A DNA stretch of 64,000 bases from positions 45,575 to 109,574 of the forward strand of contig JAIUPA010000010.1 of assembly GCA_020161665.1 (NCBI GenBank), given 5' to 3'. Below the pieces are notes generated by a model. That model made no database searches and had not been told where the DNA came from. It saw only the letters and a list, made by a program, of their open reading frames with translations. The DNA is from Pseudomonadota bacterium. Lineage in GTDB: Bacteria > Pseudomonadota > Alphaproteobacteria > Rhizobiales > Rhizobiaceae. A program made the position numbers and the translations under genes. This document shows, piece after piece, positions 54,878-63,664 of the stretch; the stretch's first letter is position 1, and each line of letters begins with the position of its first letter.

Positions 54878-57154
54878 ATGATGGCCGATACGGTTGAAGC
54901 GCGAGCGGAGAACGGCACCGATCCGTTGGCCGCACACGAGCGCCGTTCGGTGTTTTCGCTGGCCGGTCTTTTGTCGGCCATCGGCGCGCTTGTTTGCGCC
55001 TCGCTGACGCTGTTCGTGCTTTTGGGTTACACGCCCATTCAGCCAACCACCAATGTGGTCATCGCCTCGGTGATCCTCAATTCGGTTTTTGTGGTGGGGC
55101 TGATCTACCAGATCGTGCGTGAGGTCATGCGCCTCATCCGCGCCCGTTCGCGTGGCCGCGCTGCGGCGCGCCTTCACGTTCGCATCGTCGTCCTGTTTTC
55201 GATCATCGCGATTGCGCCTGCCATTATCGTTGCCATTTTCGCCTCGATCACGCTGTCGGCCGGTCTGGATCGCTGGTTTTCGATGCGCACCCAGTCCATC
55301 GTGAAATCGTCCATCAATGTGGCGCAGGCCTATATGATGGAAAATGCGAGCTACCTTCAGGGCCAGACCATTTCCATGGCCAACGACCTGGAGCGTAACC
55401 GCGCCCTGTTTTATCTCGACCGCAAGGGCTTTACCGAACTGATGACGCGCCAGGCGCGCGGTCGCGGTCTGCTCGGCGCGTTTCTGGTGCGCGAGGACGG
55501 TTCGGAAATCGCCGCAGCCGACATTACGACCGGCGCGCCGCTACCTGATATTCCCAAGAACGCGCTTGAGAGTGCCGCCGCCGGACAGCCGACGCTGATC
55601 CCGCCGGGGCCGACGAACCTTGTGGGCGGCATCATCAAGCTGGAAGCCATGCCCGGTTCCTTCCTCTATACGATCCGCGCGGTTGACCCCAAGGTCATGG
55701 GCGCCATGCGCGAGATGGAGGAAAACACCGCCGAGTATAACAGCATGAAAGCGGGCCAGACCTCCCTGCAGGTGGCCTTCGCCGTGCTTTATCTCGGCTT
55801 TGCGCTGATCGTGCTTCTGTGCGCCATGTGGGCGGCCATTGCCGTTGCCGACCGGATCGTGCGGCCGATCCGCCTGCTGATTGCGGCAGCCGATAGCGTG
55901 GCGTCTGGCAATCTGCAGGTTTCGGTGCCGGTGCGCGCCATTGATGGCGACGTGGGCAGCCTGTCGCGTACCTTCAACAAGATGATTTCGGAAATCCGCA
56001 GCCAGCAGAGCGAAATCCTCCTGGCCAAGGATGAGGTGGATGACCGCCGCCGCTTCATCGAGGCCGTGCTTTCGGGTGTGACCGCAGCGGTGATTGGCGT
56101 TGAGGCTGACGGGCGCATCTCCATCGTCAACCTGTCGGCGGAAGCCTTCCTCAACATGACCTCCGAACTTCTGGTCGGGCAGCGTCTTGTCGACGTATCC
56201 CCGGAGCTGGATGTGGTTCTGGCCGAGGCCGAGGCGCGCCACCGCAGCAACTTCCGCAAGCAGATCAATATGATGCGCGGCGGTGTCGAGCGAACGCTTT
56301 CCGTGCAGGTGACACGTGAGGAAGCCCATGGCGGCGCGGAATCGCATGTTCTGACGCTGGATGACATTACCGATCTGGTGATCGCCCAGCGCTCGACCGC
56401 CTGGGCCGATGTGGCGCGGCGCATTGCCCATGAAATCAAGAACCCGCTCACCCCGATCCAGCTTTCCGCCGAGCGCCTCAAGCGCCGCTTCGGCAAAATG
56501 GTGCCGGATGATGATCGGCGGATTTTCGACCAGTGCACGGATACGATTGTACGACAGGTTGGCGATATCGGGCGCATGGTGGATGAATTCTCCTCCTTCG
56601 CGCGCATGCCGAAGCCGGTCAAGGAGCGGTCTGACCTGCGTGATGTTCTGCGCGACGCGGTGTTCCTGCGCGAAATCGGCGCTTCGGAGGTCAAGTTCCA
56701 GACGGAACTGGGCGACGAGCCGCTGATGGGCCTCTTCGACGCCCGCATGCTGGGGCAGGCCTTCGCCAATCTCGTCAAGAACGCTGTGGAGGCCATTGAG
56801 GCCGTGCCGTCTGACGAGCGCCGCGAAATCGGTCGCGTGCTGGTGCGGGCAAATTATGATGCGACGACGGACCGTTTTGTGATCGATGTCATCGACAACG
56901 GCCGCGGTCTTCCGGCAGAAAACCGTCATCGCATTCTCGAACCCTATATCACGATGCGCGACAAGGGCACGGGCCTTGGTCTCGCTATCGTAAAAAAGAT
57001 CATCGAAGAACATGGCGGCGTGCTGGAACTGCATGATGCGCCCTGCGACTTCGACAATGGACGTGGCGCGATGATCCGCGTGGTTCTGCCTCCTGCAGTC
57101 GCCACCGATCTCGCAGATAACCCGCATGACAAGGAAGCACTGTATGGCGTCTGA
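54878..57154 (+). CDS. ntrY: nitrogen-responsive membrane sensor kinase NtrY
   Basis: A 758-residue membrane kinase that pairs with NtrX. It has about four transmembrane segments (near 26-46, 58-80, 106-127 and 305-330), a periplasmic or membrane-proximal region between, a HAMP domain (about 330-385), a PAS domain (385-500), a DHp region with phospho-acceptor His in [20 protein letters not shown], and a kinase domain with NLVKNAVEAI, DNGRGLPAENR and GTGLGLAIVKKI. The 142-bp gap before it has a CTTGACA overlapping the ntrC stop (54731-54737), a possible -35 for a separate ntrYX promoter; the -10 is unclear. The start has GGGGAG upstream. It overlaps ntrX by 11 nt. Confidence 0.97.
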   Translation: MMADTVEARAENGTDPLAAHERRSVFSLAGLLSAIGALVCASLTLFVLLGYTPIQPTTNVVIASVILNSVFVVGLIYQIVREVMRLIRARSRGRAAARLHVRIVVLFSIIAIAPAIIVAIFASITLSAGLDRWFSMRTQSIVKSSINVAQAYMMENASYLQGQTISMANDLERNRALFYLDRKGFTELMTRQARGRGLLGAFLVREDGSEIAAADITTGAPLPDIPKNALESAAAGQPTLIPPGPTNLVGGIIKLEAMPGSFLYTIRAVDPKVMGAMREMEENTAEYNSMKAGQTSLQVAFAVLYLGFALIVLLCAMWAAIAVADRIVRPIRLLIAAADSVASGNLQVSVPVRAIDGDVGSLSRTFNKMISEIRSQQSEILLAKDEVDDRRRFIEAVLSGVTAAVIGVEADGRISIVNLSAEAFLNMTSELLVGQRLVDVSPELDVVLAEAEARHRSNFRKQINMMRGGVERTLSVQVTREEAHGGAESHVLTLDDITDLVIAQRSTAWADVARRIAHEIKNPLTPIQLSAERLKRRFGKMVPDDDRRIFDQCTDTIVRQVGDIGRMVDEFSSFARMPKPVKERSDLRDVLRDAVFLREIGASEVKFQTELGDEPLMGLFDARMLGQAFANLVKNAVEAIEAVPSDERREIGRVLVRANYDATTDRFVIDVIDNGRGLPAENRHRILEPYITMRDKGTGLGLAIVKKIIEEHGGVLELHDAPCDFDNGRGAMIRVVLPPAVATDLADNPHDKEALYGV

Positions 57155-58508
57155 TATTCTGGTCGTGGACGACGAAGCCGATATTCGTGACATTGTTTCG
57201 GGCATTCTTTCCGACGAAGGCCATGAAACGCGCACGGCCCATGATGCCGACAGCGCGCTGGCCGCGATTTCGGACCGCGTGCCGCGTCTCGTGTTTCTCG
57301 ATATCTGGATGCAGGGCAGTCGACTGGACGGCCTGGCCCTGCTTGACGAAATCCGCACGCGCCATCCGGAACTGCCGGTGGTGATGATTTCGGGGCATGG
57401 CAACATTGAAACCGCCGTGTCAGCCATCAAGCGCGGCGCGTTCGACTTCATCGAAAAGCCGTTCAAGGCGGACCGCCTCATCCTGATTGCCGAGCGCGCG
57501 CTGGAAAACTCCAAGCTGAAACGCGAGGTGTTTGAGCTGAAGAAGCGCGCCGGTGATTCCGGCGAACTGATCGGCACCTCGGTCGCGGTCTCGCAGTTGC
57601 GTCAGGTCATCGAGAAGGTGGCGCCGACCAACAGCCGCGTCATGATCCTCGGGCCATCCGGCGCGGGCAAGGAAACGGTGGCGCGCCTCATTCACAAGAA
57701 GTCGGCCCGCTCGGCAGGCCCGTTTGTCGCGCTGAACGCAGCGGCCATCACGCCCGAGCGCATGGAAGTGGCGCTCTTCGGCACGGAAGGGTCTCCGGGG
57801 CAGGCGCGTCGCATCGGCGCATTGGAAGAGGCGCATCGCGGTATTCTGTATCTCGATGAAATCGGCGAAATGCCGCGTGAAACGCAGAACAAGATCCTGC
57901 GTGTCTTGATCGACCAGCAGTTTGAGCGCGTCGGCGGCTCCAAGCGCGTGAAGGTGGATGTGCGTATCATCTCCTCGACCGCCTATAACCTCGAAGAACT
58001 GATTGCGGGTGGCACGTTCCGCGAAGACCTTTACCATCGTCTGGCCGTGGTGCCGGTCAAGGTTCCGGCACTTGCTGAACGGCGGGAAGATATTCCTTTC
58101 CTCATCGATCTTTTCATGCGCCAGATTGCCGAACAGGCGGGCATTCGTCCGCGCCGCATTGCCGATGACGCGCTCGCCGTGCTGCAGGCCAATGACTGGC
58201 CGGGCAATATCCGCCAGTTGCGCAACAACATCGAGCGGCTGCTCATTCTGGCGCGCGGCGACGGCCCCGATACGCCGATCACCGCCGATATGCTGCCGAC
58301 CGATCTGGGCGATATGCTGCCCAAGGTCTCCGCCCACAACGATTATCACATCATGACCTTGCCGCTGCGTGAGGCCCGTGAAATGTTCGAACGTGACTAT
58401 CTGATTGCGCAGATCAACCGTTTCGGCGGCAACATCTCGCGCACGGCAGAATTTGTCGGCATGGAGCGTTCGGCCCTGCACCGCAAGCTGAAGTCGCTCG
58501 GCGTATAA
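57144..58508 (+). CDS. ntrX: response regulator NtrX lacking the sigma54-contact loop
   Basis: The 454-residue partner of NtrY. The receiver domain has phospho-Asp53 in VFLDIWMQGS and the Lys in FIEKPFK. The AAA+ domain has Walker A GPSGAGKE near 170-177 and Walker B GGILYLDEIGEMP-like RGILYLDEIGEMP. In place of the NtrC GAFTGA loop is EGSPGQARR (about 215-223). A Fis-type helix-turn-helix ends the protein (RTAEFVGMERSALHRKLKSL). NtrYX in alphaproteobacteria is linked to nitrogen, redox and envelope responses. The start at ATG 57144 has AAGGAAG upstream and overlaps ntrY by 11 nt. Confidence 0.96.
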   Translation: MASDILVVDDEADIRDIVSGILSDEGHETRTAHDADSALAAISDRVPRLVFLDIWMQGSRLDGLALLDEIRTRHPELPVVMISGHGNIETAVSAIKRGAFDFIEKPFKADRLILIAERALENSKLKREVFELKKRAGDSGELIGTSVAVSQLRQVIEKVAPTNSRVMILGPSGAGKETVARLIHKKSARSAGPFVALNAAAITPERMEVALFGTEGSPGQARRIGALEEAHRGILYLDEIGEMPRETQNKILRVLIDQQFERVGGSKRVKVDVRIISSTAYNLEELIAGGTFREDLYHRLAVVPVKVPALAERREDIPFLIDLFMRQIAEQAGIRPRRIADDALAVLQANDWPGNIRQLRNNIERLLILARGDGPDTPITADMLPTDLGDMLPKVSAHNDYHIMTLPLREAREMFERDYLIAQINRFGGNISRTAEFVGMERSALHRKLKSLGV

Positions 58509-58591
58509 GCACCAGAAGGGTTGAGGCGCGCACCGGGGGTGTCGGTGTCGACCTCAAGAGAAAAGAATAGTGCCACGGGGAGGCGCGTCTC

Positions 58592-59968
58592 ATGAAGATC
58601 ATCATCTGCGGAGCCGGACAGGTCGGTTACGGTATCGCCGAAAAGCTGGCGCAGGAAGACAATGAAGTCTCGGTGATCGATACGTCGGCTTCTCTGGTCG
58701 CCGCTATTTCGGACAAGCTGGACGTTCGCGGTTTCGTCGGCCATGGCGCGCACCCGGATGTGCTGGCGCGGGCAGGGGCCGATCAGGCCGACATGATCAT
58801 TGCGGTGACGCTGCACGACGAAATCAACATGATTGCCTGCGAAGTGGCGCATGGGCTCTTCAACGTTCCCACCAAGATTGCCCGTATTCGCGCCCAGAAC
58901 TATCTGCAGCCGGAATATTCCAACCTCTTCAATCGCGATAATCTGCCGATTGACGTGACGATCTCGCCGGAAATCGAGGTCGGCAAGATGGTGCTGCGGC
59001 GCATCTCGTTCCCCGGGGCCATTGACGTATTCCGTTTTGCCGAAGAGACGATTTCGCTGGTCGCCATCGAGTGCCTTGAGGATTGCCCGGTCGTCAACAC
59101 GCCGCTCAAGCAGTTGAGCCAGCTCTTCCCCGATCTCGTTTCGACGGTGGTCGGCATTTTCCGCCGCGGCAAGCTCTTCGTGGCCCATTCGGACGAGCAG
59201 ATCGAGGTGGGCGATGTGGCCTACGTCATCAGCCAGCGCGAGCATGTGCGTCGCCTTTTGGGCCTTTTCGGGCATGACGAACAGGCCGCCAGCCGCATCA
59301 TCATCGCCGGTGGCGGCAACATTGGCCACTATGTGGCGCGCAGCATCGAGGCCACGCAGCCACGCACGCGCGTCAAGCTCATCGAAAGCGACCGCGACCG
59401 CGCGGTCATGCTTTCCCAGCAGCTCGATCACACGATTGTGCTGAACGGTTCGGCGCTGGATCAGGCCATGCTCAATCAGGCCGACGTTGCCGATGCGGAT
59501 CTGATGGTGTCGCTGACCAATAACGACCAGATCAACATCCTCTCCGCCGTGATGGCCAAGCAGCACGGCTGCCGCAATTCCATGGCGCTGATCAACAATG
59601 CGCCGCTGCAGCAAATGGCGGAAGCCCTCGGCATTGATGCCTTCATCAACCCGCGCGCCGTGACCATTTCCCGCGTTCTGCAGCATGTGCGTAAGGGGCG
59701 TATCCGCTCGGTCTATTCCGTGCAGCAGGGAGCCGGTGAGGTGATTGAGGCCGAAGCGCTGGAAACCTCGCCACTGGTTGGCAAGCCCATCCGCGAGCTG
59801 GATCTGCCGGAAGGCATCCGCCTGGGGGCGATCTATCGCGCGGGCACGGTCCATCGTCCCGACGGTGACTTCAAGATCAAGGCGCGCGACCGCGTGGTGC
59901 TTCTGGCGTCCGCGCAGGCTGTTCGCACCGTGGAGCAACTTTTCCGCGTTTCCATTCAGTACTTCTGA
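58592..59968 (+). CDS. trkA: Trk potassium uptake regulatory protein TrkA
   Basis: TrkA is the cytosolic NAD(H)-binding regulator of Trk/Ktr potassium channels. The 458-residue protein is a tandem of two RCK units: the first opens IIICGAGQVGYGIAEKLAQE and the second IIIAGGGNIGHYVARSIEAT, both with GxGxxG. Each is followed by a TrkA-C domain (FPDLVSTVVGIFRRGKLFV; LPEGIRLGAIYRAGTVHRPD). The trkH or trkG transport subunit is not in the window. It lies 83 bp after ntrX on the same strand, the usual order in rhizobia. Confidence 0.97.
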   Translation: MKIIICGAGQVGYGIAEKLAQEDNEVSVIDTSASLVAAISDKLDVRGFVGHGAHPDVLARAGADQADMIIAVTLHDEINMIACEVAHGLFNVPTKIARIRAQNYLQPEYSNLFNRDNLPIDVTISPEIEVGKMVLRRISFPGAIDVFRFAEETISLVAIECLEDCPVVNTPLKQLSQLFPDLVSTVVGIFRRGKLFVAHSDEQIEVGDVAYVISQREHVRRLLGLFGHDEQAASRIIIAGGGNIGHYVARSIEATQPRTRVKLIESDRDRAVMLSQQLDHTIVLNGSALDQAMLNQADVADADLMVSLTNNDQINILSAVMAKQHGCRNSMALINNAPLQQMAEALGIDAFINPRAVTISRVLQHVRKGRIRSVYSVQQGAGEVIEAEALETSPLVGKPIRELDLPEGIRLGAIYRAGTVHRPDGDFKIKARDRVVLLASAQAVRTVEQLFRVSIQYF

Positions 59969-60139
59969 TTGTGTGGCGAAAGGCGTACCGCAGGGGCCGA
60001 TTTCGACATTGCGGAACATCGCCCGATTTGGTACCAACGCTTGAGGGATTGGGGAGGCCATATAGTCCCAGGCATCACCACAAATCAAAAACAATAATAT
60101 TTACCGGCACTTGGTCGGCAAAAAGAAAGAAGCGGCGCG

Positions 60140-60379
60140 ATGGCGGAACGTTCTCAGAACTTGCAGGATCTTTTCCTCAATACAGTTCGCAAGCAGAAAA
60201 TTTCTCTCACGATCTTCCTGATCAACGGCGTCAAGCTGACGGGTGTCGTGACGTCTTTTGACAATTTCTGCGTCCTGCTGCGCCGCGACGGACATTCCCA
60301 GCTTGTCTACAAGCACGCGATTTCGACCATCATGCCGGGCCAGCCGATGCAGATGTTCGAAACCGAAGAGCAGTCCTGA
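60140..60379 (+). CDS. hfq: RNA chaperone Hfq
   Basis: Hfq is the hexameric Sm-like protein that pairs small RNAs with mRNAs. At 79 residues it has the short alphaproteobacterial form. The Sm1 segment is [20 protein letters not shown] and the Sm2 part is [14 protein letters not shown] (KHA being the proximal RNA-binding mark). Residues [14 protein letters not shown] precede. The 171-bp upstream region holds no clear promoter of standard form, though AAAGAAG is before the start. hflX follows 15 bp later; hfq-hflX is a conserved pair. Confidence 0.98.
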   Translation: MAERSQNLQDLFLNTVRKQKISLTIFLINGVKLTGVVTSFDNFCVLLRRDGHSQLVYKHAISTIMPGQPMQMFETEEQS

Positions 60380-60394
60380 GACTGATAGACCATC

Positions 60395-61801
60395 ATGCGT
60401 GAACCGACGGGCGGAGATGTCATTCCGGAGCAACCCAAGCACCGGGATGATAGCCGTGCTCTGGTCATTGTTCCTGTTCTGAAGGCACCGCGTGGTGCCA
60501 AGCAGGGGGCGCTTGCCAATCCCATTCTTGGCGACCCGGTTCCGACCCGCACGAGCGAAAGCCGTCTGGAGGAAGCGACCGGCCTTGCACTGGCGATCGA
60601 TCTGGAAATCACCGGCGGGTTGATCGTGCCGGTGAATGATCCGCGTCCGGCGACGCTCATGGGCACCGGCAAGATCGAGGAAATCGGCGCCATTCTCGAT
60701 GAGAATGATGCCGGTCTGGTCATCGTCGATCATCCGCTGACGCCGGTTCAGCAGCGCAATCTGGAACGCGAATGGAAGGCCAAGGTCATCGACCGCACCG
60801 GCCTTATTCTCGAAATTTTCGGTCGCCGCGCCTCCACCAAGGAAGGCACGCTGCAGGTCGAACTCGCGCACCTCAACTACCAGAAGGGTCGATTGGTACG
60901 CAGCTGGACCCACCTTGAGCGTCAGCGCGGTGGCGCGGGCTTCATGGGTGGTCCGGGTGAAACACAGATCGAAGCTGACCGCCGCCTGTTGCAGGAGCGG
61001 ATCGTCAGGCTCGAGCGCGAGCTTGAGCAGGTGGTGCGCACCCGCCAGCTTCATCGCGCCAAGCGCCGCAAGGTGCCGCACCCTATCGTGGCGCTGGTCG
61101 GTTATACCAATGCCGGGAAATCGACGCTTTTCAACCGCATCACCGGCGCTGGCGTGCTGGCCGAGGACATGCTGTTTGCGACGCTTGACCCGACGCTTCG
61201 CCGTATGAAGCTTCCGCATGGGCGCACTGTCATCCTCTCCGATACGGTGGGCTTTATTTCCGACCTGCCGACGCATCTGGTCGCCGCTTTCCGCGCCACG
61301 CTGGAAGAGGTGCTGGAAGCCGACCTCGTGCTGCATGTGCGCGATATGTCGGACCCGGACAATGCCGCGCAGGCTGCGGATGTGATGCGCATTCTGGCCG
61401 ATCTCGGCATTGACGAGAAGGAAGCGGAAACCCGCATCCTTGAAGTCTGGAACAAGATCGACCGGCTGGACCCGGAAGCCCATGACGCCATTGCTGCCAA
61501 GGCGGTGGGCCGCAAGAACGTGATTGCGCTTTCAGCCTTGTCAGGCGAGGGCGTTCCAGCCCTTCTCGATGAAATCGCGGCGCGCCTTTCCGGCGTTTTG
61601 ACCGAGGCAACGGTCATCTTGCCACCGGAAAAGCTGAGCCTGTTGCCCTGGCTTTACGAGACGACAATCGTCGACGCGCGTGAGGATATGGAGGACGGTT
61701 CCGTCAGCCTCGACCTTCGCCTTTCCGGCGACCAGACGGCAGCGCTGGAACGCAAGCTCGGCTTGTTCCCGAAGCCGGAAAAGGAAGACTGGGAGGATTG
61801 A
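60395..61801 (+). CDS. hflX: GTPase HflX
   Basis: HflX is a ribosome-associated GTPase that rescues or splits stalled or hibernating ribosomes. The 468-residue protein has the N-terminal HflX domain with the glycine-rich turn ATLMGTGKIEEIG, a coiled-coil linker (about 190-215), and a GTPase domain: G1 GYTNAGKSTLFN, G3 DTVGF, and G4 NKID within EVWNKIDRLD. It follows hfq after 15 bp. mazG is convergent, with its stop 41 bp away; the gap has no good terminator. Confidence 0.97.
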   Translation: MREPTGGDVIPEQPKHRDDSRALVIVPVLKAPRGAKQGALANPILGDPVPTRTSESRLEEATGLALAIDLEITGGLIVPVNDPRPATLMGTGKIEEIGAILDENDAGLVIVDHPLTPVQQRNLEREWKAKVIDRTGLILEIFGRRASTKEGTLQVELAHLNYQKGRLVRSWTHLERQRGGAGFMGGPGETQIEADRRLLQERIVRLERELEQVVRTRQLHRAKRRKVPHPIVALVGYTNAGKSTLFNRITGAGVLAEDMLFATLDPTLRRMKLPHGRTVILSDTVGFISDLPTHLVAAFRATLEEVLEADLVLHVRDMSDPDNAAQAADVMRILADLGIDEKEAETRILEVWNKIDRLDPEAHDAIAAKAVGRKNVIALSALSGEGVPALLDEIAARLSGVLTEATVILPPEKLSLLPWLYETTIVDAREDMEDGSVSLDLRLSGDQTAALERKLGLFPKPEKEDWED

Positions 61802-61841
61802 GGCGGGTGCCATGTCCGTAAGGGAAGCCTCGTGCTTCACG

Positions 61842-62669
61842 TTACGGATGTTCGGTCTTCTTGGCGTCCTGCCAGAGCGCTTCCATCTCATCAAGCGTGG
61901 CGTCGTTCAGCGAAATGCCGCGCGCCTCCAGCCCCTTCTCGATATGGGCAAAGCGTCGGCGGAATTTGGTATTGGTGCCGCGCAGCGCGTTTTCCGGATC
62001 GGTGCCCACATGGCGGCCGATATTGGCCATGGCAAAGATCACGTCGCCCAGTTCATCGGAAATCTGCTTCTTGTCACCACGGGAAAGGGCTGTCCGGAAC
62101 TCGGCAATCTCTTCCTCGATCTTGTCTAGGATCGGCTCGGCATCAGACCAGTCAAAGCCCACCTTGGCCGCCTGTTCCTGAAGTTTCAACGCTTCCATCA
62201 GGGCCGGGAAGGCACGCGGCACGGCGCCGAGATGCCCCGCCTTGAAGGTCTCTTCACCGCCGAGGCGCGCACGCCGTTCGGCGCGCTCGGCCTTTTCCTG
62301 ACGCTTGATCTCGTCCCACTGCACCTTCACCTTGTCCGGCGTATCGGCGTCGGAGCGGGCAAAGACATGCGGATGGCGGCGGATCATCTTGGATGTCACC
62401 GCATTCACCACGTCGCCGAAGGAAAACAGTCCGGCTTCTTCGGCCATGCGGGCGTGAAACACCACCTGCAGCAACAGGTCGCCCAGCTCTTCGCAAAGGT
62501 CTCCCATGTCGTTGCGCTCGATGGCGTCGGCCACCTCATAGGCTTCCTCGATCGTGTAGGGCTTGATCGAGGCAAAGTCCTGTTCGATGTCCCACGGGCA
62601 GCCGGACTGAGGATCGCGAAGCCGCACCATGATTTCAATCAGGCGCGAAATATCCCTTGAGGGTTCCAT
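61842..62669 (-). CDS. mazG: nucleoside triphosphate pyrophosphohydrolase MazG
   Basis: MazG hydrolyses nucleoside triphosphates to monophosphates and pyrophosphate. The 275-residue protein has two MazG domains: the first (about 15-125) with YTIEEAYEVADAIERND and CEELGDLLLQVVFHARMAEE; the second (about 165-255) with KIEEEIAEFRTALSRGD and SDELGDVIFAMANIGRHVG. The EEXX-12-28-EXXD metal-binding pattern is visible in both. The start is ATG 62669 with AGGA upstream; a TTG at 62696 would overlap the upstream gene's stop. It follows the deaminase gene on the minus strand. Confidence 0.96.
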   Translation of the reverse strand: MEPSRDISRLIEIMVRLRDPQSGCPWDIEQDFASIKPYTIEEAYEVADAIERNDMGDLCEELGDLLLQVVFHARMAEEAGLFSFGDVVNAVTSKMIRRHPHVFARSDADTPDKVKVQWDEIKRQEKAERAERRARLGGEETFKAGHLGAVPRAFPALMEALKLQEQAAKVGFDWSDAEPILDKIEEEIAEFRTALSRGDKKQISDELGDVIFAMANIGRHVGTDPENALRGTNTKFRRRFAHIEKGLEARGISLNDATLDEMEALWQDAKKTEHP

Positions 62670-62692
62670 GACGTGTGTTCCTGGCGTCTGGC

Positions 62693-63280
62693 TCAATTGA
62701 GCGGAATGGCGTTGCCGCTCTTCGAAGTCTGGTAGGTTTCAGACAGCGTGGCATAGGTGGCGAGAATACGCGCCCATTGTGCTTTCATCTCGGTCTGCGG
62801 GGCGGCGTCGGACGCTTCCACCATGTCGGCCAGCGAGAGCGCATTCCAGAAGGCGTTCTGGCGGCGATAGCCGCCCGGTTCCAGACCGAAGACTTCTTTC
62901 AGGATTTTCAGGTCATGCGGAATGGCGAAGGCATCGCGGGAATCTTCATGGCTGAAGAAGTAATAGAAATTGTCAAAGCCCGCCCAGGTGATCGCCGACA
63001 TACACATGGTGCAGGGTTCATGGGTGGACAGGAAAATCAGGTCCTTCGTGTCCGGCTTTTCCCCCAGTTCGTAAAACCGCTTCAGTGTGTGAACTTCTCC
63101 ATGCCATAGCGGATTCTCCAGCTCATTATTGGTTTCGGCAATCACCAGCGAGAGATCGGACTTGCGCAGGATGGCCGCGCCAAACACCTTGTTTCCAAGT
63201 GCAACACCCTTGGCCGTGAGCGGAAGAATATCTTGTTCGATCACATCAAGCAGGCGGGCGGCGAGGGCGGTGTCGGTCAT
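62693..63280 (-). CDS. CMP/dCMP-type nucleoside deaminase
   Basis: A 195-residue cytidine-deaminase-fold protein. The zinc and proton-shuttle motif is WHGEVHTLK (His and Glu, near residues 59-61), and the Zn-binding cysteines lie in EPCTMCMSAIT. This is the tRNA-adenosine/guanine/cytosine-type deaminase pattern, not the pyrimidine-ribonucleoside Cdd. The substrate cannot be read from the sequence. It lies 24 bp upstream of the mazG start on the minus strand; both may clean damaged or unusual nucleotides, an inference only. The 385-bp region between it and fpr is described with the box there. Confidence 0.85.
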   Translation of the reverse strand: MTDTALAARLLDVIEQDILPLTAKGVALGNKVFGAAILRKSDLSLVIAETNNELENPLWHGEVHTLKRFYELGEKPDTKDLIFLSTHEPCTMCMSAITWAGFDNFYYFFSHEDSRDAFAIPHDLKILKEVFGLEPGGYRRQNAFWNALSLADMVEASDAAPQTEMKAQWARILATYATLSETYQTSKSGNAIPLN

Positions 63281-63450
63281 CAGGCGAGCCTTTGCGGGAG
63301 GAGCAATGCGAGAAGCCCCACATCACGTTCAATCTGCGTCTCTGTCAACGCCGCAACAGCTTGTGCGCACAGGCCTTTTGCTTCGTGTGTGGCGTTTTGG
63401 CGATAGGAGTGCGAAAAACATTTGAAAATAACTATGTGTTTTACTAACTC

Positions 63451-63464
63451 TTGACGGGGATCAA
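63451..63464. promoter_or_regulatory. candidate FNR/FixK-type anaerobox in the deaminase-fpr gap
   Basis: TTGACGGGGATCAA matches the FNR/FixK consensus TTGAT-N4-ATCAA with one change (C for T), a variant often accepted. It lies about 200 bp before the fpr start and about 170 bp before the deaminase start, in a 378-384 bp divergent gap. The rest of the gap shows an AT-rich patch next to it (63421-63450) but no gene that I can support. It could be used by either side. Confidence 0.5.
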
Positions 63465-63664
63465 GGAATATCCGGTTTGCGCTGCTTAATGAGAGCCATG
63501 CCGCACGAGGATTGCAAGATCGTATATTGATCCGCGAGGCGCTGGTTTGTATGGGTTTGCGCCATAAACGATCAGGCCCGCAACCCAAGGCGCGCAACTG
63601 ATTTGCCAGAGGAAGCGCATAATTAACGGCGCGACCCCGCCCGAACGAACAGGACCGCATGTTC

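Noticed and set aside
60041..60066. TTGAGG and TATAGT upstream of hfq considered as a promoter.
   Set aside because: The spacer is 14 bp, too short for a normal sigma70 promoter.
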